NCBI GenBank assembly: GCA_937923515.1
Contig: CALDUF010000083.1
Span: forward strand, 1-51,624
Source of the DNA: an uncultured Flavobacteriaceae bacterium
Lineage (GTDB): Bacteria; Bacteroidota; Bacteroidia; Flavobacteriales; Flavobacteriaceae
Direction: 5' to 3'
DNA: 51,624 bases
Position numbers and translations under genes: made by a program. Below the pieces are notes generated by a model that saw only the letters and a program-made list of their open reading frames with translations, was not told the origin of the DNA and did no database searches. Position 1 is the stretch's first letter, and every line of letters starts with the position of its first letter. Below, piece after piece: positions 8,251 to 18,133 of this stretch.

Positions 8251-9423
8251 ATGTCAATTAAGCGTCACATTTTACCTGTTATCGTTTTTGCTCAGTTTTG
8301 TTGTACAGCATTGTGGTTTGCGGGTAATGCTATTATAAGCGATTTAATTACTAATTTTCAATTAGCACCTTCTGCGTTAGCACACTTAACATCTGCAGTG
8401 CAATTCGGTTTTATTACAGGTACGTTTTTGTTTGCGGTTTTAACCATTTCCGATCGGTTTTCGCCATCCAAAGTGTTTTTTACATGTGCTATAATTGCTG
8501 GTGTTTTACATCTTTTTATGGTATTGGATGACAACACGATGGAACGTTTGTTTTTTATGCGATTTGGTACTGGCTTTTTCTTAGCAGGCATCTATCCTGT
8601 AGGCATGAAAATTGCTTCGGATTATTTTGAAAAGGGTCTTGGCAAATCCTTAGGGTTTTTGGTTGGTGCTTTAGTATTGGGTACCGCATTTCCGCATGTT
8701 TTAAAAGTGTTTGCACATATAATTTCGTGGAAAACCATGGTGTATATCACATCGGGTATTGCCTTTACAGGCGGGCTATTAGTATTGCTTTTTGTTCCCG
8801 AAGGGCCTTATAAAACAAAACTTCAAAAGTTTGATATTACGTTGTTTTACAACATATTTAAAATTAAAAAATTTAGAACTGCAGCTTTTGGGTATTTTGG
8901 CCACATGTGGGAGTTATATGCCTTTTGGGCATTTTTACCTCTTGTACTAAAAGGCTACATATCATTTCACAATACTGTCACATTTGATGTTTCTCTATTT
9001 AGTTTTATTATCATAGCTAGTGGCGCTTTAAGTTGTGTGTTATCAGGGTATTTATCTCAAAGATATACACCTAAATTAGTGGCGACAGCGGCTTTAACAC
9101 TTTCGTGTTTGTGTTGCTTAGTATCGCCATTTGTGTTTATGGCAGACTCTAAGTTAGTATTTTTAGGTTTTATGATGTTTTGGGGTATGGTAGTAATTGC
9201 AGATTCGCCATTGTTTTCAACATTGGTAGCCAAAAATGTGCCTAATACTGCAAAAGGAACCGCGTTAACTATAGTAAATTCTATAGGGTTTGCTATTACT
9301 ATTTTAAGTATTCAATTATTAAATTTGCTACAAGATTATATAGATGTGAAGTATTTGTTCTTAATCTTAGCAGTTGGTCCTGTAATAGGATTAGTTGGGC
9401 TATATCGTTCTTTTATTAGATAG
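8251..9423 (+). CDS. MFS transporter
   Basis: A 390-residue inner-membrane protein with about 12 hydrophobic helices and short loops, the standard layout of the major facilitator superfamily. The N-terminal half has FGTGFFLAGIYPVGMKIASD, which resembles the MFS helix 4 motif. The central loop at about residues 185-200 carries Lys/Phe-rich sequence between the two six-helix halves. The helix 7-8 region AFGYFGHMWELYAFWAF is typical of flavobacterial homologues. Substrate and transport direction cannot be read from the sequence. It is monocistronic and followed by a 148-base gap. Confidence 0.85.
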   Translation: MSIKRHILPVIVFAQFCCTALWFAGNAIISDLITNFQLAPSALAHLTSAVQFGFITGTFLFAVLTISDRFSPSKVFFTCAIIAGVLHLFMVLDDNTMERLFFMRFGTGFFLAGIYPVGMKIASDYFEKGLGKSLGFLVGALVLGTAFPHVLKVFAHIISWKTMVYITSGIAFTGGLLVLLFVPEGPYKTKLQKFDITLFYNIFKIKKFRTAAFGYFGHMWELYAFWAFLPLVLKGYISFHNTVTFDVSLFSFIIIASGALSCVLSGYLSQRYTPKLVATAALTLSCLCCLVSPFVFMADSKLVFLGFMMFWGMVVIADSPLFSTLVAKNVPNTAKGTALTIVNSIGFAITILSIQLLNLLQDYIDVKYLFLILAVGPVIGLVGLYRSFIR

Positions 9424-9571
9424 AAGCAATAATTCTATTTATCCCTATCTAAGAGGATAAAAAAGTAATAAAATCCTAATAAAATACTATTTTTGAAATT
9501 ATAAAATTAGTACATCTTAATTATACCTGAAAACGAAGTAATACGTTATAGTATAATAAACCCAAAAAATA

Positions 9572-10390
9572 ATGAGAAAAATTATCACTCCAATACTAGT
9601 TTTTTTACTTGTAGCGTGCCAAAGAAACGACTCGCCCATTCAAAATACAGGTCCTGCTGAGGTTGATCCTCAATTATTTTTCATAGAAATTATAAATGAG
9701 TATATCTTGGTAAATCAAATTTTTCAAGACACTGGTAATATCACTATAGATGCGATTTTAGATGCTGAGGGTTTAGTAACTGGAAAATCTAATACTACTA
9801 AAAATGATCCAGCAATTTCAATTGAACCTTTTGATTTAGAAACATTTCCAAAGACAATTACTGTAGATTTTAGTTCTGGAACTGTTTGTGAGGATGGTGT
9901 TACCCGTAGAGGCGTTGTAACTATTGAGTCTACTGGATGGTATAGAGATGTTGGGAGTACCCATACTGCTGATTTTAATAATTTTTCTCATGATGATTTT
10001 AGAGTTGACGGAACCCAAATAATTGAAAATATTGGAGAAAATGACAATACTGAATTAGTATATTCGGTTGCTATTGAAGACGGAACTGTAACAATTGCTA
10101 GCAGTATAAATATAAGGTTTTTTCAAAGTGCTTTTAGAACGTGGATTGCTGGCTCTGGGACACCTTTAAATATTTGGGATGATGAGTTTTTATTGGAAGG
10201 CGATCAACTTGGTTTAAGTTCTAATAATGTTAATGTTTCCTCGTTTTTTGAAGACCCATTACATTTTGATGTATTACCTAGAGAAATAAAATCTGGAATT
10301 ATAGACCTAGAAATAGGTGGCGTTAGAGACATTAAAATTAACTTCAACAATCGTACAACTACTATATTGGGTGTAACGACATCCTTCTAA
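9572..10390 (+). CDS. Predicted lipoprotein, unknown function
   Basis: I do not recognise this 272-residue protein. Its N-terminus is a clear lipoprotein signal, with LLVAC putting the lipid cysteine at residue 16. The mature part is rich in beta-prone stretches, Asp, Asn and Thr. It has one internal cysteine in GTVCEDG and a tryptophan motif TGWYRDVGS near residue 120, followed by THTADFNNF. It could be a surface or periplasmic beta-sandwich protein. It is convergent with the ABC ATPase gene 44 bases away. A TATTTTTG at 9488-9495 may be a -7 element, implying a leader of over 70 bases, but no correctly spaced TTG was seen. Confidence 0.75.
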   Translation: MRKIITPILVFLLVACQRNDSPIQNTGPAEVDPQLFFIEIINEYILVNQIFQDTGNITIDAILDAEGLVTGKSNTTKNDPAISIEPFDLETFPKTITVDFSSGTVCEDGVTRRGVVTIESTGWYRDVGSTHTADFNNFSHDDFRVDGTQIIENIGENDNTELVYSVAIEDGTVTIASSINIRFFQSAFRTWIAGSGTPLNIWDDEFLLEGDQLGLSSNNVNVSSFFEDPLHFDVLPREIKSGIIDLEIGGVRDIKINFNNRTTTILGVTTSF

Positions 10391-10433
10391 TAGTTTAGAT
10401 TAATACAACGTGTAGGCTTAAAATACAAAAAAC

Positions 10434-11096
10434 TCAATTCTTGATATTACCATCAACCATTACTAATTTTCTGTCTGCCATATTTGCTAACTCTTCGTTA
10501 TGGGTTACAATTACAAACGTTTGCCCAAATTCATCACGTAGTTTAAAGAATAAATTATGAAGATGTTCTGCAGACTCACTATCTAAATTACCAGAAGGTT
10601 CATCAGCAAAAATAAGGTCTGGATTATTTACCAAAGCCCTAGCTACCGCAACACGCTGTTGCTCACCACCTGAAAGCTCATTGGGTTTGTGATTGTAACG
10701 GTGCGATAATCCTAAAAAATCTAACAACTCTTTAGCGCGTTTTTCAGCATTAATTTTTGTAGTGCCTTTGATAAAAGCTGGAAGGCAAACATTTTCTAAA
10801 GCTGTAAACTCAGGAAGCAATTGATGAAATTGAAAAATAAAGCCAATATGCTTGTTTCTAAATTTAGCTAATGCCTTATCGTTTAGGCCCTTTATTTCAA
10901 TACCATTAATTTTTAAATTAAAATCTTCGGTTTTAGAAGCTCTATCTAATGTGCCTAATATTTGTAGTAATGTTGTTTTACCTGCGCCAGATGCACCAAC
11001 AATGGACACAATTTCACCTTTTTTCACTTCAACATTTACGCCTTTTAATACATGTAAATCGTCGTAATATTTATGTATGTTTTCTGCTTTAATCAT
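10434..11096 (-). CDS. LolD-type ABC transporter ATP-binding protein
   Basis: A 220-residue nucleotide-binding subunit. Walker A is GASGAGKTT near residue 33, the Q-loop is in [18 protein letters not shown] near 92, the signature is [10 protein letters not shown] near 140, Walker B with the catalytic Glu is LIFADEPSG near 160, and the switch histidine is in VTHNEE. The stretch from the Q-loop onward is typical of LolD/MacB-type ATPases, which drive lipoprotein release or extrusion with FtsX-like permeases. No permease gene is adjacent, so the partner must be encoded elsewhere. Assignment to lipoprotein release is inferred from family resemblance. Confidence 0.85.
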   Translation of the reverse strand: MIKAENIHKYYDDLHVLKGVNVEVKKGEIVSIVGASGAGKTTLLQILGTLDRASKTEDFNLKINGIEIKGLNDKALAKFRNKHIGFIFQFHQLLPEFTALENVCLPAFIKGTTKINAEKRAKELLDFLGLSHRYNHKPNELSGGEQQRVAVARALVNNPDLIFADEPSGNLDSESAEHLHNLFFKLRDEFGQTFVIVTHNEELANMADRKLVMVDGNIKN

Positions 11097-11169
11097 TCAA
11101 AATAAATAATAAGAAATGTGAATTTACTACTTTAAGCCATAACCCACAATTAAATGGTTTTATTTGGTG

Positions 11170-13581
11170 TTATTCTTTTTTTAATGTATTGAAATCTAAA
11201 AAGTACTGAAGTCTCAACGAAAATGTATGCTGTATGGGTTGATTAAAAAGATTATCTAAGGTATCTACAAATCCTATAGTAGATGCGGTATCAAAATTAA
11301 AAAGTTGATTACGGTACAATGCTGTTAAAAAGCTGCCAGGTGCAAATTGCCAGGAATAATTTAGGTCTATATTCCAAGTACTAAAATTAATATTAGGGTT
11401 ATTGTTTACGTCCTCAACAGTAATGCCGCGCTCTGTAGTTAATCTTCCAGTGTCTAAAAGAGTGTAGAGTATGTTATCGTAGTTTACGTTAGACCAGTAG
11501 TGCCTAAAGGTTAAACGCAGTTCGTTAAATGGATCAAAATTATAATTACTCGAAATTGTATTTATGATTATTGTTCTATCGCGTTCTCCAAAAATACTCT
11601 CACCATTAAATCTAGTAGCAAAACCTCTGTCGTCTTTTCGCTTTTCATGGTCAAAGTTGTAGGTTACTAAGAATTTATCAGAAAATCGTACTCTTGGTGC
11701 AATTCTAAATCCTAAGTTTCTTGATGTTCTGCCTTTTTCAAAAAATCGAGTACCTCTAATATTGGCGTCAATTGCAAATGTATTGTTATAGTTGGATGAG
11801 ATAAATATGTCGCCATCTAATCTGTTTTCAAATATAAAAAAGCGATTATTATCTCTAGCTTCAAAATAGTCAAACTGCTTTCCAAAATTAAAATTTAACG
11901 ACCCTCCAAAATTATGAAGACTTTTTGTTTGCGCATTATAACTTACACCTGTGTTTCCTCCTGTATATACATTTGGATTTACTAACCGGCGATAGTTTAG
12001 CCAAGAATTAATACGGTAATTATTTAACTGCTTTCTAGGAGTAAACGTTCTGTATGAGAAATCTACGTTAATGGTGTTAAAATTGTTTCTAAAAAGCAAC
12101 CCTAAATCGTTAATATCGTATTTATCATCTGCATAATTATGCGCAATACCATATCTATAATTGCCGTGAGTTTTCTCTATACTAGCGGTGGTGCTATAGC
12201 CTGTTGTTGTAGTACCGTTGGCATTGTTAAGGTGGCTCATTTTTACTTGCCCTTCAACATTGTATGTATTGCGTTTGTTTGTAATATCCGCAAGTAGTCC
12301 GGTAACATTTGCATTCCTAAAACTTCCTTGCCTTGTTGTATTAGTATTAATAAAACTTACTGAAGAGTTTTGGTTAAATTGTTTATCTACAACAACAATA
12401 TTATAGTTTGAAAATGGTTCAACAACCTCTGTTCTGTTATCTCCAGTAATTGTATCTGTTATGCTAGCAAAGGTTTTTTCAGTAAATGCATTAAACACCC
12501 CTACACCCAAACCATTTTTGGTGCGTCCTGAAACTTTTACAGCATTTAATACTTTTACTGTGTTGGGGTTATTTGATATAACTTCATTAGCGGCGGTAGT
12601 TGCATTTCCAGTAGGCGCACTACCAATACGTCTAGAAAAAAACAGATTACCTTTGGTAAATAAATCTAGACCTTCTGTAAAAAACTGGCGTTGCTCTGAA
12701 AACGCCAATTCAAAAGGACCAAGGTTAAGTTCTAAATTATCAAAACCAGCTTGACTAAAATCGGGTATAAGCGTAGCATCTAAAGTAAAATTCTCAGTAA
12801 TGCCATACTTTACATCTAGACCCAATGTAAAATTTGTGTCTGTATTATTATCAATAGTATTTAATAATGCTGTGGTAAACGGATAAAATATAAGTCTAGT
12901 GGGTGGTGTTATACCCTTTAATCCTTTGAGTTCGCCGTGATATAAACTCGAATTTCCGACAGAAACATCTATAGGATTCCAAGAATATCTGGCACGCGAC
13001 CTTCTAAACCTACGTATAAACTGTAAACCCCAAGTTTCAATATTTTTATTTGAAAACCGTAGCGTACGGTAAGGTATTTTTAGCTCTACAATCCATCCGT
13101 TATGCTTAATTTTAACAGCGCTTTCCCAAACTGCATTCCAACTTAAATCTGTTTCGCCAGATGTTGCTTGTGCATCTGCTTGGTGCCCAGAACTAAAAAC
13201 GTAAAATTTAGTATCGTTTATACCATCATTATTTGGGTTTAGTATTACTTCAAAATAATCTGCTTGTCCAAAGTTATCTCTACTACTTAATTGGCTCATT
13301 ATAAGGTTTGGAGGGTCAAACAAATATGCTGCTATATAAATGGCTTTATCGTCGTAAGTCATTCTAACCTCTGTTTTTTCATCATCAGGTAATGTGTTAC
13401 CTACGTCTGGTCTAAACTGTATAAAGTTGGTGGCAACATCAGTATTTTGCCACACACTATCGTTTAATATACCATTAATTATTGGTGCTTTTTTAGTTTT
13501 TGTAATATGGTACGATTTTTTTACTTGCGCATTAACGCTTACAATACAAAACGAGAATATAAATAAATAAAGATGTTTCAT
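11170..13581 (-). CDS. DUF5916 outer-membrane protein with CBM9-like N-terminal domain
   Basis: An 803-residue exported protein with a signal peptide ending at VNAQ. Residues about 25-215 form a carbohydrate-binding family 9-like domain, with the IINGILNDSVWQ opening typical of that fold. The rest, about 230-803, is a DUF5916 region of alternating beta strands ending in a terminal aromatic strand (YFLDFNTLKKE), consistent with an outer-membrane barrel. Family members are common in Bacteroidota, often as products of single genes, and their ligands are unknown. It lies upstream of the ABC ATPase gene with a 73-base gap and is divergent from folE. Confidence 0.88.
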   Translation of the reverse strand: MKHLYLFIFSFCIVSVNAQVKKSYHITKTKKAPIINGILNDSVWQNTDVATNFIQFRPDVGNTLPDDEKTEVRMTYDDKAIYIAAYLFDPPNLIMSQLSSRDNFGQADYFEVILNPNNDGINDTKFYVFSSGHQADAQATSGETDLSWNAVWESAVKIKHNGWIVELKIPYRTLRFSNKNIETWGLQFIRRFRRSRARYSWNPIDVSVGNSSLYHGELKGLKGITPPTRLIFYPFTTALLNTIDNNTDTNFTLGLDVKYGITENFTLDATLIPDFSQAGFDNLELNLGPFELAFSEQRQFFTEGLDLFTKGNLFFSRRIGSAPTGNATTAANEVISNNPNTVKVLNAVKVSGRTKNGLGVGVFNAFTEKTFASITDTITGDNRTEVVEPFSNYNIVVVDKQFNQNSSVSFINTNTTRQGSFRNANVTGLLADITNKRNTYNVEGQVKMSHLNNANGTTTTGYSTTASIEKTHGNYRYGIAHNYADDKYDINDLGLLFRNNFNTINVDFSYRTFTPRKQLNNYRINSWLNYRRLVNPNVYTGGNTGVSYNAQTKSLHNFGGSLNFNFGKQFDYFEARDNNRFFIFENRLDGDIFISSNYNNTFAIDANIRGTRFFEKGRTSRNLGFRIAPRVRFSDKFLVTYNFDHEKRKDDRGFATRFNGESIFGERDRTIIINTISSNYNFDPFNELRLTFRHYWSNVNYDNILYTLLDTGRLTTERGITVEDVNNNPNINFSTWNIDLNYSWQFAPGSFLTALYRNQLFNFDTASTIGFVDTLDNLFNQPIQHTFSLRLQYFLDFNTLKKE

Positions 13582-13745
13582 TCTCGATAAACTTTTAAAA
13601 GAATTATAGTAGTTGTAATTATTGCAAAATTAGAGGTATCAAAAGCTTTAGCTTATTAATAAAAAGTTAAAACTAAAAATGAATTTTTAACATCAAAGTT
13701 CAAACCTTTTTTAATTAACTTTATAGTTTTAGAATATTACATACT

Positions 13746-14333
13746 ATGCCATATAAGAATTTAGAAGAGTACAATGCTGAAGTTACAAATGATATTAAAA
13801 AACGTTACCAAAAAATAATTGAAGATTTAGGTGAAGACACAAACCGTGATGGGCTATTAAAAACACCTGAGCGTGCAGCTAAAGCAATGCAGTTTTTAAC
13901 CCAAGGTTACGATCAAGATCCGGTTGAAATTTTAACAGGTGCCATGTTTAAAGAGTCTTATAATGAAATGGTAATTGTTAAAGACATTGAGTTGTATTCG
14001 CTTTGCGAACATCATATTTTACCGTTTTTTGGAAAAGTACATATTGCTTATATTCCTAACGGATATATAGTTGGTTTAAGTAAATTACCTAGAATTGTAG
14101 ACGTTTTTGCAAGACGTTTACAAGTGCAAGAACGCTTAACCGAACAAGTTTTAGATTGTATAAATGATACATTAAAACCACAAGGTGTTGCTGTGGTTAT
14201 TGAAGCTTCGCATATGTGTATGATGATGCGCGGTGTGCAAAAACAGAATTCTGTAACAACTACATCAGGATTTAGAGGGCAGTTTGAAAAAATTGAAACA
14301 CGTAACGAATTCTTAAAATTGATTGGAAAGTAA
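13746..14333 (+). CDS. folE: GTP cyclohydrolase I
   Basis: FolE converts GTP to 7,8-dihydroneopterin triphosphate, the first step of folate (and pterin or queuosine-related) synthesis. The 195-residue length is typical. Zinc-binding and catalytic motifs are present: [13 protein letters not shown] near residue 84, [10 protein letters not shown] near 108, and the second zinc cysteine in [11 protein letters not shown] near 155, followed by TTSGFRGQF. It is the archetypal zinc-dependent type. It is divergent from the DUF5916 gene and followed 44 bases later by a small membrane-protein gene on the same strand, and the two may share a transcript that ends at the hairpin at 14656. Confidence 0.97.
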   Translation: MPYKNLEEYNAEVTNDIKKRYQKIIEDLGEDTNRDGLLKTPERAAKAMQFLTQGYDQDPVEILTGAMFKESYNEMVIVKDIELYSLCEHHILPFFGKVHIAYIPNGYIVGLSKLPRIVDVFARRLQVQERLTEQVLDCINDTLKPQGVAVVIEASHMCMMMRGVQKQNSVTTTSGFRGQFEKIETRNEFLKLIGK

Positions 14334-14377
14334 TTTTGGTATGTTTCTTGCTTTCAATTTGTTAAAATAATTATTGA

Positions 14378-14656
14378 ATGAATAAATACAAAAAATTAGC
14401 ATTAAGTATCCTTTTTGATGCCGTGGGATATGTATCTTTTATTATTCCTGGTATTGGAGAATTTATAGATATTATTTGGGCACCAGCCTCAGCATATTTA
14501 ATGACGAAACTTTACAAAGGTAGAACTGGAAAAATTGCTGCAGCAGTTGCTTTTATAGAAGAAGCAATGCCTGGGCTAGATGTAATACCAACGTTTACTT
14601 TAATGTGGTTGTATACGTATGCGTTGAAAAGCAAGGACACTGTGATAGAAGTATAA
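14378..14656 (+). CDS. Small membrane protein, unknown function
   Basis: A 92-residue protein with two or three hydrophobic segments: FDAVGYVSFIIPGIGEFIDIIWAP at about 13-36, a basic loop KLYKGRTGK, and a second segment toward the C-terminus containing PTFTLMWLYTYAL. I recognise no named domain. The conserved-looking Pro/Gly turn and the downstream terminator support a real gene. It follows folE on the same strand, with a strong terminator starting at the end of the reading frame. No function can be assigned. Confidence 0.72.
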   Translation: MNKYKKLALSILFDAVGYVSFIIPGIGEFIDIIWAPASAYLMTKLYKGRTGKIAAAVAFIEEAMPGLDVIPTFTLMWLYTYALKSKDTVIEV

Positions 14657-14695
14657 AAAAATCCCTTTCAAAAAATGTTTTGAAAGGGATTTTTT
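14656..14695 (+). terminator. Intrinsic terminator after folE and the small membrane protein gene
   Basis: A perfect 18-bp stem (14656-14673 with 14678-14695), with AATG as its loop and A/T runs on both sides, begins at the stop codon of the small membrane protein. It can act on both strands and probably also ends the minus-strand lipoprotein transcript coming from 14737. A second 8-bp hairpin, CCTAAAAT with its complement, lies at about 14709-14730. Confidence 0.88.
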
Positions 14696-14736
14696 AAATG
14701 TGTTCATGCCTAAAATAAAGCTATTTTAGGTATGTC

Positions 14737-15315
14737 CTATTGGATTTCTACACCTTGAAATGTGATGTTAACATCCTCAGAACCTCCTGTTGAAGAACCA
14801 AACTCATCTGAGTCGTCTACACTTTCTGGCTCGTGAACCAATCTAATTTGTACATTTCCAGTACTAGCTGCTCCCGCTACCCAAGTGGTGTTAACCCCTA
14901 AATTACTTCCGTTAGGGCCTTCAATATCATCACTATCTCTTGTAACAGTTAAATTAATTCCATTAACTGCATATACAAAAAAGTGCTCGTCTGCTTCTGG
15001 AATGATATCATCATTTAAAACGTCTTCAACATCATCTGCATCTTCAGCATTAAGTAAAGAAAGCGTTAACGAATACGTAGCACCGCTGGTAAAACTACCA
15101 TTAATTATGTTGTTAGAAGCGCCTTCTTGTCCATCTGGTGCAACGTTTGCTAAAACAACAACGTCATTAGCATCGGCATCATTAACAAATGTTAATGAAA
15201 CGTTTGTAATTAATTCTTCTTCAAGAACAGGTATTGGATTATCATCATCATCAGAACACGATGTGATAAGTGTTAAGCAAAAAAGTGTAGCAATAAATAA
15301 TTTTGAGGTTTTCAT
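14737..15315 (-). CDS. Acidic lipoprotein linked to a TonB receptor
   Basis: The start is set at the internal methionine of MKTSKLFIATLFCLTLITSC; the ATG 30 bases upstream would precede the signal peptide with ten polar residues. The result is a lipoprotein of 192 residues with a lipobox TSC. The mature part is very acidic: SDDDDN after the cysteine, then DADDVEDVLNDD and a DDSDEFGSSTGG tail. It also contains one histidine-aromatic motif, DEHFFVY. Similar flavobacterial proteins are labelled type 1 periplasmic binding fold, from memory. Its start lies 57 bases after the TonB-dependent receptor stop on the same strand, so it is probably the receptor's surface or periplasmic partner. Ligand unknown. 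Confidence 0.75.
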   Translation of the reverse strand: MKTSKLFIATLFCLTLITSCSDDDDNPIPVLEEELITNVSLTFVNDADANDVVVLANVAPDGQEGASNNIINGSFTSGATYSLTLSLLNAEDADDVEDVLNDDIIPEADEHFFVYAVNGINLTVTRDSDDIEGPNGSNLGVNTTWVAGAASTGNVQIRLVHEPESVDDSDEFGSSTGGSEDVNITFQGVEIQ

Positions 15316-15372
15316 AATGTTTGAGTTTAAATAATTAATGTTCATTGTTTTGTGTTTTAATGTGTTTGTGTT

Positions 15373-17769
15373 TTAATAATTAAATTGTAGTTGTAATGTG
15401 ATGTTGCGCCCTAAATCGTCTGAAAAAAAGCGCAGTTGATTTAAATAATTACGATACGATGTATTTAAAAGATTATTAACTCCTAAGGCTACATTTAAAC
15501 TTGTTTTTTTATTGAAAGTAAACGTAGCTTCGCTATAAAAATGTAATAGATGGTATGCAGGAGGCGGTGTGCTAATATCAACAATAGACCTACTATCATT
15601 GAGTTGATTAGTTACCTCAAAATTAAAATCTGGAAATTCGTTTTGTTCGAATACCCATTCAGATTTTAAACTTGCCGAAAAATTATACCAAGATGTATTA
15701 TTATAGGTAATTTGATTAAACGTATTAAACGCTGGTATATCAATTAACGGGATATCGTCTTTTAAATCGTAACCTTTTATAAAAGCAGTTCTATTTCGCC
15801 ATTGCCAATGTTTGGATAACTTATAAGTACTGTTTATATCAATACCAAACAAATTTGCATTTGTTTGCTGGTATTCCCATATTGGAAAAGGCCCTCTTAC
15901 CGTAGTTATAAAATCTAAAGGTCTTAAATAGATAAAATCTTTAATTGTATTATAAAAAAGTTCAGCAACGAGATTGAATTTTGATGCATTGAGATTATAG
16001 GATGCAGAAACTCTATTTGAAATTTCTTTATCAAATCTAATATCACCTAGTTCGAATCTAGCGGCAGAGTGGTGCAGGCCATCACTAAAAAGCTCAGAGG
16101 CATTTGGAGGCCTACTAGCAAGGGCATAATTACCAATAAGATAACTGTTATCATTCAAGTTAACTTTTGCACCAACCGATGCTGAAATGTTATGATAATT
16201 AAAAACAGGATTTGTTAAGAATTGTGTTGGCGTTTCATCAATAATTATATCTGAAAAGTCAGCATCGTAACCGCGTTCTTCCCATCGCGATTTACGATAA
16301 AACTTCTTAGCATCAATTCTATTAAAATCATAACGCAGGCCAGCATCAAGTATTAAGTTGCTGTTCATACGCCACTCTGTTGTTGCGTATGCTCCAAAAT
16401 CATATTTATTATAATCTGGAATTAAACGTCTTACACCAGTATCTGGATTTGCAAAGTTGTCTTGAAAACGCCCTATAATTCCAAAATTAAATTTTCTATC
16501 CAAATTAGCATCCAAATTAACATCAGCAAAAATACTATGTGTTTGTAATGTTAAATCTACAGCAGGAATAGCCCTTCTATCTCCAATTCTAATATCAAAC
16601 TCTAAGCGTTTGTTATTTTGATAATCATACTGTAAGGTAATTTTTCCAAAATTTTGAAAACGTTTATAGTAGCTTGCTTTTGCTAAGTGGTGCGTAACCT
16701 CTTGCTTAGGCGCATTAATGTTATAACTAAAACTTTTGGTAATAATAGGTTGTCTAGTATTTATAGCGCGCTCAAGGTCAAAAACACTACCAATATGCGA
16801 GGCGGCTAAAATGCCAATTTCATTAGCAATAAAGCTGTAAAACACCTCAAATCCAGATTGAAATTTATTTTTGCCAAATCGTGCTGCAAAACCTTTAGAA
16901 TCTAGTCCCGTATTAGTAAGGTTGTAATTTGGTGCTCTAAAATCTCCATTCTTTTTATAAGATCCTTGAACTTGAGCAAACCAACCAGATTTATAATTTT
17001 TATTTAAGGTTGAAGAAATATTATAACCTCTACCATTAGTTTGCCCACCAAAAACCGTTTTCCCGTAGACTGTATCTTTACGAATAATTTTACTTGGGTT
17101 TAGTATTACCACACCGCCTACCGCATCTCCACCAAAGGCTAGTGCGCCAGAGCCTTTTATAACAGAAATTTTATCTGCACTGTTAATATCAATATTTGGA
17201 GCGTGTTCAATACCCCATTCTTGATCTTGTAAACGTACATTATTATTAAGAATTAATATTCTACTACTATGTAGACCATTAATCATAGGCTTAACTATGG
17301 TATTTCCCGTATTTATTGATGATACACCCGAAACTTCTTTTAAAGCATCGCCTAAGCTTAGACTGCTGTAACGTTTTAAAACTTCACTTTCAATAACAGT
17401 TTCTTGAGCTGTTTTAGTGGTTTTACTACTATTATTTTTAATTTTTACTTCGTCTAACTCTTCTAAATGATGCTCCATATTTATCTTATAGTACGTATCG
17501 CCATCTACATTAATTTGTATCTGTTGCGTTTCGCAGCCTATATGAGAAATAGTGAGTGTTAGCACACCATTACAAAGGTTCTTAATAGTAAATTTACCAT
17601 TAATACCAGCAGTGGTATATGCGTTTAGCGTTTCTACATAAATAGTTGCTCCAGACATTGGAGTACCATCATGAAAATCTACAACCTCACCAATAAAAGT
17701 ATGTGTACAGTTTTGAGAGTGTGCCAAGTTGTATAAACAAAGCAGCACCACCAATAAGGGATGTTTCAT
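15373..17769 (-). CDS. TonB-dependent receptor with carboxypeptidase-regulatory N-terminus
   Basis: A 798-residue outer-membrane importer. A signal peptide ending near SQNC is followed by a carboxypeptidase-regulatory-like domain (about 22-100, with DGTPMSGATIYV and IGCETQQI). The plug domain covers about 125-235 and contains NGLHSSRILILNN, EWGIEHAPNID and VIKGSGALAFGGDAVGGVV. The remainder is a 22-strand-type barrel ending in an aromatic terminal strand (NITLQLQFNY). The plug motif around WGIEHAPNID resembles receptors tied to metal or metal-complex uptake, but this is a family impression only. It is preceded by the His-rich small gene and followed by the acidic lipoprotein gene, all on the minus strand. 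Confidence 0.9.
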   Translation of the reverse strand: MKHPLLVVLLCLYNLAHSQNCTHTFIGEVVDFHDGTPMSGATIYVETLNAYTTAGINGKFTIKNLCNGVLTLTISHIGCETQQIQINVDGDTYYKINMEHHLEELDEVKIKNNSSKTTKTAQETVIESEVLKRYSSLSLGDALKEVSGVSSINTGNTIVKPMINGLHSSRILILNNNVRLQDQEWGIEHAPNIDINSADKISVIKGSGALAFGGDAVGGVVILNPSKIIRKDTVYGKTVFGGQTNGRGYNISSTLNKNYKSGWFAQVQGSYKKNGDFRAPNYNLTNTGLDSKGFAARFGKNKFQSGFEVFYSFIANEIGILAASHIGSVFDLERAINTRQPIITKSFSYNINAPKQEVTHHLAKASYYKRFQNFGKITLQYDYQNNKRLEFDIRIGDRRAIPAVDLTLQTHSIFADVNLDANLDRKFNFGIIGRFQDNFANPDTGVRRLIPDYNKYDFGAYATTEWRMNSNLILDAGLRYDFNRIDAKKFYRKSRWEERGYDADFSDIIIDETPTQFLTNPVFNYHNISASVGAKVNLNDNSYLIGNYALASRPPNASELFSDGLHHSAARFELGDIRFDKEISNRVSASYNLNASKFNLVAELFYNTIKDFIYLRPLDFITTVRGPFPIWEYQQTNANLFGIDINSTYKLSKHWQWRNRTAFIKGYDLKDDIPLIDIPAFNTFNQITYNNTSWYNFSASLKSEWVFEQNEFPDFNFEVTNQLNDSRSIVDISTPPPAYHLLHFYSEATFTFNKKTSLNVALGVNNLLNTSYRNYLNQLRFFSDDLGRNITLQLQFNY

Positions 17770-17800
17770 TATATTTTATTTTAGTTTATAACTATGCGTT

Positions 17801-18133
17801 TTAAACTAAAACAGGTGGCCCTCGTAAAGAGAAAGATAAGGGCTTATGAGTATTAAGAAATTTGTATGTTAAAAAGTATGCTTGCTTAAAATATGGTATT
17901 TGTAACCAAGTATCTTTTATTAAGGGAGATAAAAAATAATTATTAAGTTTAAATTTAAAAAACTCGCATTCTAAATCTACCTGGTGAATGTGCGTATCAG
18001 TATCTCCATTACAAACCACATGATTATGATGCTCAAAAATATGAGCAAATTTAAGGACAGATGGCGTAAAAAGAGATGCCAACACTAGCAGTGTGAATAT
18101 CCTAAAGATAATATGTTGTTTAATGTTGTGCAC
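17801..18133 (-). CDS. His-rich small membrane-anchored protein upstream of a TonB receptor
   Basis: I prefer a GTG start at 18133. Its G is shared with the TAG stop of the upstream DUF6787 gene (TAGTG), giving 110 residues and translational coupling. An ATG at 18190 would extend it into that gene by 58 bases with an unhelpful polar leader. One N-terminal hydrophobic segment (FRIFTLLVLASLF) is followed by a metal-ligand-like stretch, FAHIFEHHNHVVCNGDTDTH and HIHQVDLECEFF, holding six histidines and two cysteines. The C-terminus ends in LRGPPVLV, a tail I recall from other flavobacterial proteins in the same position. Its place 31 bases before the receptor gene suggests a role in that uptake system, with metal handling as an inference. 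Confidence 0.68.
   Translation of the reverse strand: MHNIKQHIIFRIFTLLVLASLFTPSVLKFAHIFEHHNHVVCNGDTDTHIHQVDLECEFFKFKLNNYFLSPLIKDTWLQIPYFKQAYFLTYKFLNTHKPLSFSLRGPPVLV

Noticed and set aside
14885-15334. A 149-codon plus-strand frame opposite the acidic lipoprotein gene
   Set aside because: It is a Ser/Thr/Leu-rich shadow of a minus-strand gene with a good lipoprotein signal; no signal or domain is seen in the shadow.
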